DNA of 64,000 bases, taken from assembly GCF_028476545.1 (NCBI RefSeq), contig NW_026731872.1:186001-250000 (forward strand), given 5' to 3'. The notes under the pieces are model-generated. The model saw only the letters and a program-made list of their open reading frames with translations. It had not been told where the DNA came from and did no database searches. Source of the stretch: Physella acuta. Taxonomy: Eukaryota; Mollusca; Gastropoda; Physidae. Position 1 is the stretch's first letter. Each line of letters begins with the position of its first letter. The position numbers and the translations under genes are program-made. Below, piece after piece: positions 60,901-64,000 of the stretch.

Positions 60901-63900
60901 GAGCTAAAGTCTGGAGGTAAGTGGACATTTGCTGGCCAGTGTCGAGCTAAAGCCTGGAGGTAAGTGGACATTTGCTGGCCAGTGTTGAGCTAAAGGTAAG
61001 TGGATATTTGCTGGCCAGTGTTGAGCTAAAGCCTGGAGGTAAGTGGAAATTTGCTGGCCAGTGTTGAGCTAAAGCCTGGAGGTAAGTGGATATTTGCTGG
61101 CCAGTGTTGAGCTAAAGGTAAGTGGACATTTGCTGGCCAGTGGTGAGCTAAAGGTAAGTGGACATTTGCTGGCCAGTGGTGAGCTTAAGTCTGAAGGTAA
61201 GTGGACATTTGGTTATCAATGTAAGTTCTTTCCTCACACGTTAAAAGCGTCAGTGTTGAGCACACTGATCCAATTCTATGTAAAGCCTACATGTTGATGG
61301 ATCAGACTGGCAGTATCTATTGTCTCCCTAGAATCACTGAACCATTTCCAACATCGCCTGTTCTGTGCCATCAATGGCTACCAGGATCTGTTGTACCCTA
61401 AAGAAACACACCACAACACTGAGGAGGTCAGGATGGTTTATTGTCTGCATGCCCTCAACCACATTCTCAAGTAAGTAGCCAGATAGGTGTGAAAACTATC
61501 ATTTTGGGTATTTTAATGGTAATCTAAAAACTGTTTTTTTTATGTTAATTCTAAAAACTTTTGTGTTGTTTTTTTTTAATGGATCTAAAATCTAGGTGTT
61601 TTTTTTCTATGTTAATCTAAAAACTGTTTTGAGGTTAATCTAAAACTTTTTATGTTGGATCTAAAACTTTTTGTGTTGTTTTATGTTGGATCTAAAACTT
61701 TTTGTGTTGTTTTATGTTGGATCTAAAACTTTGTGTGTTGTTTTATGTTGGATCTAAAACTTTTTGTGTTGTTTTATGTTGGTTCTAAAACTTTTTGTGT
61801 TGTTTTATGTTGGATCTAAAACCTTTCAGGACCAGAAGTCGTGTGGTGGCTCACAACACAAAAATAAAGAGCAAGAAAAACAAGGATGATGATGAGTATG
61901 TCCTGATGTTCAATACACAAATTTATTTACATCTAATAATGGAACTCTCATTGCTTATACTAACAAGATTTTGAAGATACTGGCAGAAATAGGAAATAAT
62001 AAGTTTTATTTATCTTGTTTTCTTGTAGTTTTATCACTAGTGGCTCATTTTCTTAGGTTTTTTTAAAAAAGTTACAATATAATTAGTTAAATAATATAAT
62101 TAGTTAAATAAAATAGTTAAATTTTAAGTTAGTTAAATAAAAGCAATATAATTAGTTAAATAAAATCTAATTAAAATGCCTTTTTAAATTTTTTGTTTTA
62201 GTTTTTAGCATTTAAAATACATTTTTATAGAAATATTAGAATTATTGTTTTGTTTGCTTGTTTTTGCGATCAATGTCATTTATATTTATCATTAGTAAAC
62301 TATTACACGTTTTAATCTCATACAAAATAAAATCTGACCAATTTTGTGTATAATGCTTTTAATCTTACATTTTAAAAAATAAGTGGTTATTTTTAAATGA
62401 TTTATTATTTTAACGTGCCGTGGTTGAAAACAGCATCGTCTTTTTGCCCAGCTGTAGGGGAATTAAAATCGTTTTGATGCCCTGGGCAGGAAATGGTTTA
62501 AGCAAAAATTATCAGCTTTTTTAATTGTGCTCTCAGTGGCCATGAGTCACCATTGTTTCTGTTTCTACTTCTCTCTCAGTGGCCACCATTGTTTCTATGT
62601 TTCTACTTCCAGTGTAGAGTACAGGGACCAGGGCCTGACCCGCCCCAAAGTTCTCATCCTGCTGCCCTACAGAGACCGCGCCCTCAAGGTGTTCAACATG
62701 ATCATCAGTTTGTTGTCCTCATCAGAGAAGGTAAAGATTGGCAGTTTACTTGTGACAGCTGTCTCAAGTCATAAATGTATTTATGTATTTAGTTCCCCAC
62801 CATATCAACTGTCAGTCAAAGATTAATTTAGCCTGTGCCCCACCATATCAAAGATTAATTTTGCCTGTGCCCCACCATATCAAAGATTAATTTAGCCCGT
62901 GCCCCACCATATCAAAGATTAATTTTGCCCGTGCCCCACCATATCAAAGATTAATTTTGCCCGTGCCCCACCATATCAAAGATTAATTTTGCCCGTGCCC
63001 CACCATATCAAAGATTAATTTTGCCCGTGCTCCACCATATCCCTCCATGTTTCAGGTGGGTGTGAGCAGCAGGAAGAGATTTGAGAGTGAGTACTCAGAG
63101 CTGGACAAGTCCAACCTGGCAGAGAAAACATACAAGCCAGGTAAACTCAGGAGTTGTTGGTTTTTTTTAAAGTATTATGTATAAAAAAAAATTTTATCGA
63201 CTGACGTGAACACAAACAGCTTATAGGCTACAGAGTGTACTTAATGTTTCTCCACAGATGACTTTAAGAAAACATTTGAAGGCAACATTGATGACAACTT
63301 CCGTGTTGGTCTAAGCATAGCTAAAAAAAGTGTGCGTCTCTACAGCCCATTCTATGAGTCTGACATCATCTTGGCCTCACCACTTGGCCTCCGCACAGTC
63401 ATTGGCCTGGAAGGGTGAGTTTTCATTGGCCTCAGGTCAGCTGTCATTTGGCCTCAGGTCAGCTGTCATTTGGCCTCAGGTCAGCTGTCATTAAGGGGAG
63501 TTAGCCTCCCAGGTCCAGAACAAGCAGGCAAAAAGATTTTCTAGCGTAAAATGAATGAGTTCTCATTTGTTTATGTTTGTAGTGACCGTGATCGAGATTA
63601 CGACTTCCTTTCATCAATTGAAGTTTTAATCATTGACCAGGCAGACATCTTTCTCATGCAGAACTGGGATCATTTCACGGTGAGTCAGGTTGTATGTTGC
63701 TGGTGTTACTAAAGTCTTACCTCATCAGTTTTCTACCACCTATCCCAGACTTTACAAATGTTTTTATCTAACATCCCTTAACCCTTTACAATTTTACCTA
63801 TGAAGTATTTTTTAACAACAGCACCTTTTTTTTTTTTTAAAATATCCACATACACTAAAAAAAAGTTAAACAAAAAGCATTATACAAGAAAATGGTCTCA

Positions 63901-64000
63901 GTTTATTATGTATAAGGTTAAATAACATAAATAACATTACTCCCAGAAAAAAAATAAACAAAATAAGCAACTTCTAATATAATTGCAATAAATGATTTTC
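33850..64000 (+). CDS. UTP25: UTP25 (DIEXF/Def) small-subunit processome protein, 5' part, 13 exons
   Basis: Thirteen coding exons with AG/GT borders and matching phases give 503 residues; the last seen ends at 63679 and the gene runs on past the window. UTP25 is a nucleolar component of the U3 small-subunit processome for 18S rRNA maturation. It has a degenerate DEAD-helicase-like fold without ATPase motifs. Seen here: a basic N-terminus with LRDFGEEHP-like [10 protein letters not shown] (31-40), an acidic Asp/Glu/Ser region (65-200), KHFELET...LKW, then the conserved core. The core includes [67 protein letters not shown] and [17 protein letters not shown], where DQAD replaces DEAD. These match vertebrate UTP25 closely. 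Human UTP25 is about 756 residues, so roughly a third remains outside. Intron 7 is 10.4 kb and consists almost wholly of repeated exon 7 donor units. Confidence 0.94.
34000..36830. other. UTP25 intron 1, first part, no feature recognised
   Basis: AT-rich intron with a G homopolymer near 35082 followed by GAGAGAGAGA, many T and A runs, and isolated CpG patches. No coding exon or element with clear ends was seen. Confidence 0.4.
36834..38581. repeat. Inverted pair of 421 bp repeats with 0.9 kb spacer
   Basis: Arms 36834-37254 and 38161-38581 are reverse complements, equal in length and clearly diverged. Shared motifs include TTATGATGCATGTT, GTGACGTTTTAGTGTGAGTT, GTTAGGGTTAGGTTGTC, an AATAAA, and GTACCACA..TATGCAGTGAGAGGGTA. 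This could be two opposed solo LTR-like copies, a DIRS-type or foldback remnant. No coding capacity was seen. The divergence suggests an old insertion. Confidence 0.75.
38952..39110 (+). mobile_element. hAT-like transposon end (fragment)
   Basis: CAGGGGTTGGCAACCTGCGG followed by CTTGCGAGCCGCAAACTGCT is the terminal motif of a widespread hAT (Charlie-type) family. The opposite end was not found, so only a fragment is present and the right limit is a guess. Confidence 0.6.
39991..41630. repeat. Highly homogeneous 41 bp minisatellite, 40 copies
   Basis: Unit CAGCCAGCATATTAAAACAT then GTTGTTTGTTGGTGGTTTACA. Copies are almost identical; nearly all variation is in one three-base site (TTA, TAG or TTG after CATA). 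One copy also has GGTTAACA. It lies in UTP25 intron 1. Confidence 0.97.
41635..43055. other. UTP25 intron 1, later part, no feature recognised
   Basis: AT-rich unique-looking sequence. No exon, element end or RNA gene was seen. Confidence 0.45.
43058..43337. repeat. Tandem repeat, 69-70 bp x 4, before UTP25 exon 2
   Basis: Copies start near 43061, 43131, 43200 and 43269 with ACTTGGTCAAACATTTTATT. Each contains ATATTTTCATAG, a possible weak acceptor. It ends 50 bases before exon 2. Confidence 0.95.
43385..43442 (+). CDS. UTP25: UTP25 exon 2
   Basis: A 58-base exon after TTTTTCCAG, ending AAACAG before GTTTGA. Residues 44-63 ([20 protein letters not shown]). The donor is weak, but the phase fits both neighbours. 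Confidence 0.82.
43560..43850 (+). repeat. 41 bp minisatellite carrying an acceptor-like site, 7 copies
   Basis: Unit AGATGTTTTGGTACCTTTCT then TTTTTTCTGTCTAGCACAGCT. Each copy has a long pyrimidine tract followed by TAG, which resembles a complete 3' splice site. It lies in UTP25 intron 2. Confidence 0.95.
43858..46996. repeat. 41 bp minisatellite with higher-order structure, about 76 copies
   Basis: Unit TGACTGAGATCACACTGTTA then TGATTTATCTTTTAACTTGTA, with variants GATGTCACAC, GATATCACAC, GATGTGATATCAAAC and short forms. The GATGTGATATCAAAC variant recurs near 44236, 44884, 45468, 46053 and 46473, and a longer block repeats 2,191 bases apart. It fills most of UTP25 intron 2. Confidence 0.97.
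47033..47318 (+). CDS. UTP25: UTP25 exon 3 (acidic region)
   Basis: The acceptor GGCCACGCCAG gives [13 protein letters not shown] in phase; the AG five bases later would shift the frame. Residues 64-158 are rich in Glu, Asp and Ser, typical of nucleolar proteins. Ends GAAAAGG before GTGAGG. Confidence 0.9.
47319..47900. other. UTP25 intron 3
   Basis: AT-rich intron of about 580 bases without a tandem array. Nothing else was recognised. Confidence 0.7.
47901..48020 (+). CDS. UTP25: UTP25 exon 4 (acidic region)
   Basis: After CTGTTTCCAG, ending GAATCAG before GTCAGT. Residues 159-198, [20 protein letters not shown] and on, continuing the acidic stretch. Confidence 0.9.
48056..48345. repeat. 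26 bp minisatellite in UTP25 intron 4, about 11 copies
   Basis: Unit TGCTGCATGGGTCATCTGTC then ATATTT, alternating TGCATGTGTC and TGCATGGGTC. All three forward frames stay open, an artefact of the repeat. Confidence 0.96.
48577..48665 (+). CDS. UTP25: UTP25 exon 5
   Basis: After CATCCAACAG, ending CTCAAG before GTAAGT. Residues 199-228: [13 protein letters not shown]...LKWRKKELK, aligning with DPFLQHVNKEL...LKW of the human protein. Confidence 0.93.
48690..49030. repeat. 25 bp minisatellite in UTP25 intron 5, about 13 copies
   Basis: Unit GCAAAAAGCTAAACTTTTGT then CTGTA or CTGGA. Each holds an AAAAG-CTAAA-CTTTT inverted repeat. It stops about 20 bases before the exon 6 acceptor. Confidence 0.95.
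49054..49143 (+). CDS. UTP25: UTP25 exon 6
   Basis: After CTCTGCCAG, ending CTTCAT before GTAAGTC. Residues 229-258: [20 protein letters not shown]...LKKLH. Its donor end seeds the 46 bp array that follows. Confidence 0.92.
49138..49915 (+). repeat. 46 bp minisatellite repeating the UTP25 exon 6 donor, 17 copies
   Basis: Unit CATGTAAGTCTAACCATACT then GTCTGCTCTCCTATATCCTGGTGGCT. The first CAT-GTAAGTC is the true exon 6 end (TTCAT-GTAAGTC); sixteen further copies of the donor follow at 46-base spacing. Confidence 0.95.
49920..50460. repeat. G-rich minisatellite, 20-24 bp, in UTP25 intron 6
   Basis: Units of GGTGGACCTAGCTGGTGGGT, with TTG, ACT or TGG variants. Dense GGTGGGTGGTGG runs could form G-quadruplexes in the transcript. 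Confidence 0.95.
50505..50730. repeat. 30 bp minisatellite in UTP25 intron 6, about 8 copies
   Basis: Unit TCTGATGTTGTGGATAACTC then ATCTCTTACA. It lies about 80 bases upstream of exon 7. Confidence 0.95.
50810..50882 (+). CDS. UTP25: UTP25 exon 7
   Basis: After TTATTCCCAG, residues 259-282: [20 protein letters not shown] then LKSG, ending TCTGGAG before GTAAGTGG. The first donor gives the right phase for exon 8. Using the next copy 43 bases on would add a frame that meets a stop ([10 protein letters not shown]-stop). Confidence 0.9.
50855..61205 (+). repeat. 10.3 kb array of the UTP25 exon 7-intron 7 junction, about 250 copies
   Basis: Unit is 43 bp: CTGGCCAGTGTTGAGCTAAA-GTCTGGAG (the last 28 bases of exon 7) plus GTAAGTGGACATTTG (intron). 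Common variants are GCCTGGAG, TCTGAAG, GCCTGAAGTAAG, a 31 bp form GAGCTAAAGGTAAGTGG, and GAGCTTAAG. Nearly every unit keeps GTAAGT. The array fills all but about 120 bases of intron 7. Confidence 0.97.
61332..61470 (+). CDS. UTP25: UTP25 exon 8
   Basis: After TGTCTCCCTAG, ending TCTCAA before GTAAGT. Residues 283-328 include [18 protein letters not shown] and [11 protein letters not shown], strongly conserved in the family. Confidence 0.95.
61600..61825. repeat. 31 bp minisatellite in UTP25 intron 8
   Basis: About six copies of GGATCTAAAACTTTTTGTGT then TGTTTTATGTT, preceded by degenerate copies, ending at the exon 9 acceptor AACCTTTCAG. The acceptor itself looks like a modified unit (GGATCTAAAACCTTTCAG). 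Confidence 0.93.
61830..61895 (+). CDS. UTP25: UTP25 exon 9
   Basis: After AAACCTTTCAG, ending GATGATGATGA before GTATGT. Residues 329-350, [20 protein letters not shown] and on: a basic-to-acidic linker as in the human protein. Confidence 0.9.
61896..62520. other. UTP25 intron 9
   Basis: AT-rich, with several AATATAATTAGTTAAATAAA copies near 62090-62165. No other feature was seen. Confidence 0.6.
62525..62612 (+). repeat. Duplicated acceptor region before UTP25 exon 10
   Basis: Two copies of about 45 bases with CTCTCAGTGGCCA and CACCATTGTTTCT...TTTCTACTTC. The first ends CTCTCTCAG-TGG and the second TTCTACTTCCAG-TGTAGAG, the acceptor used. Confidence 0.75.
62613..62730 (+). CDS. UTP25: UTP25 exon 10
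   Basis: After TTCTACTTCCAG, ending GAGAAG before GTAAAG. Residues 351-390 contain [20 protein letters not shown], the helicase-motif-Ia-like strand. Confidence 0.95.
62818..63045. repeat. 32 bp minisatellite in UTP25 intron 10, about 7 copies
   Basis: Unit GCCCGTGCCCCACCATATCA then AAGATTAATTTT, ending 10 bases before the exon 11 acceptor. Confidence 0.95.
63056..63140 (+). CDS. UTP25: UTP25 exon 11
   Basis: After CATGTTTCAG, ending AAGCCAG before GTAAAC. Residues 391-418: [20 protein letters not shown] and on, matching NKKRFQGEYG of human UTP25. Confidence 0.94.
63258..63414 (+). CDS. UTP25: UTP25 exon 12
   Basis: After TTCTCCACAG, ending GGAAGG before GTGAGT. Residues 419-470 include [15 protein letters not shown] and [16 protein letters not shown]. 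Confidence 0.96.
63420..63492. repeat. 22 bp tandem repeat in UTP25 intron 12, 3 copies
   Basis: Copies of CATTTGGCCTCAGGTCAGCTG beginning right after the exon 12 donor. The first resembles the exon end (CATTGGCCT), so it may again derive from the junction. Confidence 0.85.
63583..63679 (+). CDS. UTP25: UTP25 exon 13
   Basis: After ATGTTTGTAG, ending TTCACG before GTGAGT. Residues 471-503: [20 protein letters not shown] then MQNWDHFT, the degenerate DEAD motif (DQAD). Confidence 0.96.
63680..64000. other. UTP25 intron 13, start
   Basis: AT-rich intron running off the right edge; no further exon within the window. Confidence 0.7.

Noticed and set aside
1-64000. tRNA or rRNA genes
   Set aside because: No cloverleaf with A and B boxes and no rRNA core sequence was recognised on either strand.

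Overview
The window is animal nuclear DNA. It has short exons with GT/AG introns, metazoan gene families and DNA transposons, and no bacterial features. A retroposon-like repeat near 31.9 kb, many TCTAGATCTAGA-type stretches and the intron structure suggest a lophotrochozoan, most likely a gastropod mollusc. That assignment is an impression and was not tested by search.

Three host genes can be reconstructed with consistent splice phases. (1) 4.6-8.0 kb, minus strand: an atypical Rho-family small GTPase of 221 residues in four coding exons, with a CAAX end. (2) 18.5-28.8 kb, minus strand, with an untranslated 5' exon probably further upstream: a paraoxonase (PON)-like lactonase/arylesterase of 368 residues in four coding exons, with all the usual calcium ligands and both cysteines. 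(3) 33.85 kb to beyond the right edge, plus strand: UTP25 (DIEXF/Def), the ribosome small-subunit processome protein. Its first 13 coding exons give 503 residues and the rest lies outside. PON and UTP25 are divergent neighbours.

About half of the 64 kb (sum of the array lengths listed) is tandem minisatellite. Intergenic arrays lie at 1-2.1, 3.1-4.5, 10.4-11.8 and 14.9-18.2 kb, and most of the longer introns carry one or more. The largest is 10.3 kb, in UTP25 intron 7.

The most unusual observation is that several arrays are amplified exon-intron junctions. The 10.3 kb array repeats the last 28 coding bases of UTP25 exon 7 plus 15 bases of intron, so it holds roughly 250 copies of a 5' splice site. 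The array in UTP25 intron 6 repeats the exon 6 donor. One in UTP25 intron 2 repeats a polypyrimidine tract plus AG. Arrays in and upstream of the PON gene repeat a donor, and one in the GTPase gene runs into an acceptor.

PON intron 3 holds a 6,271 bp Polinton/Maverick-type fossil. It has 2.75 kb near-identical terminal inverted repeats, AG...CT ends and a 6 bp target duplication. Other mobile DNA: two related small inverted-repeat elements (13.5-14.4 and 32.6-32.8 kb), a retroposon-like unit (31.4-31.9 kb), a 421 bp inverted-repeat pair (36.8-38.6 kb) and a hAT-like end (38.95 kb).
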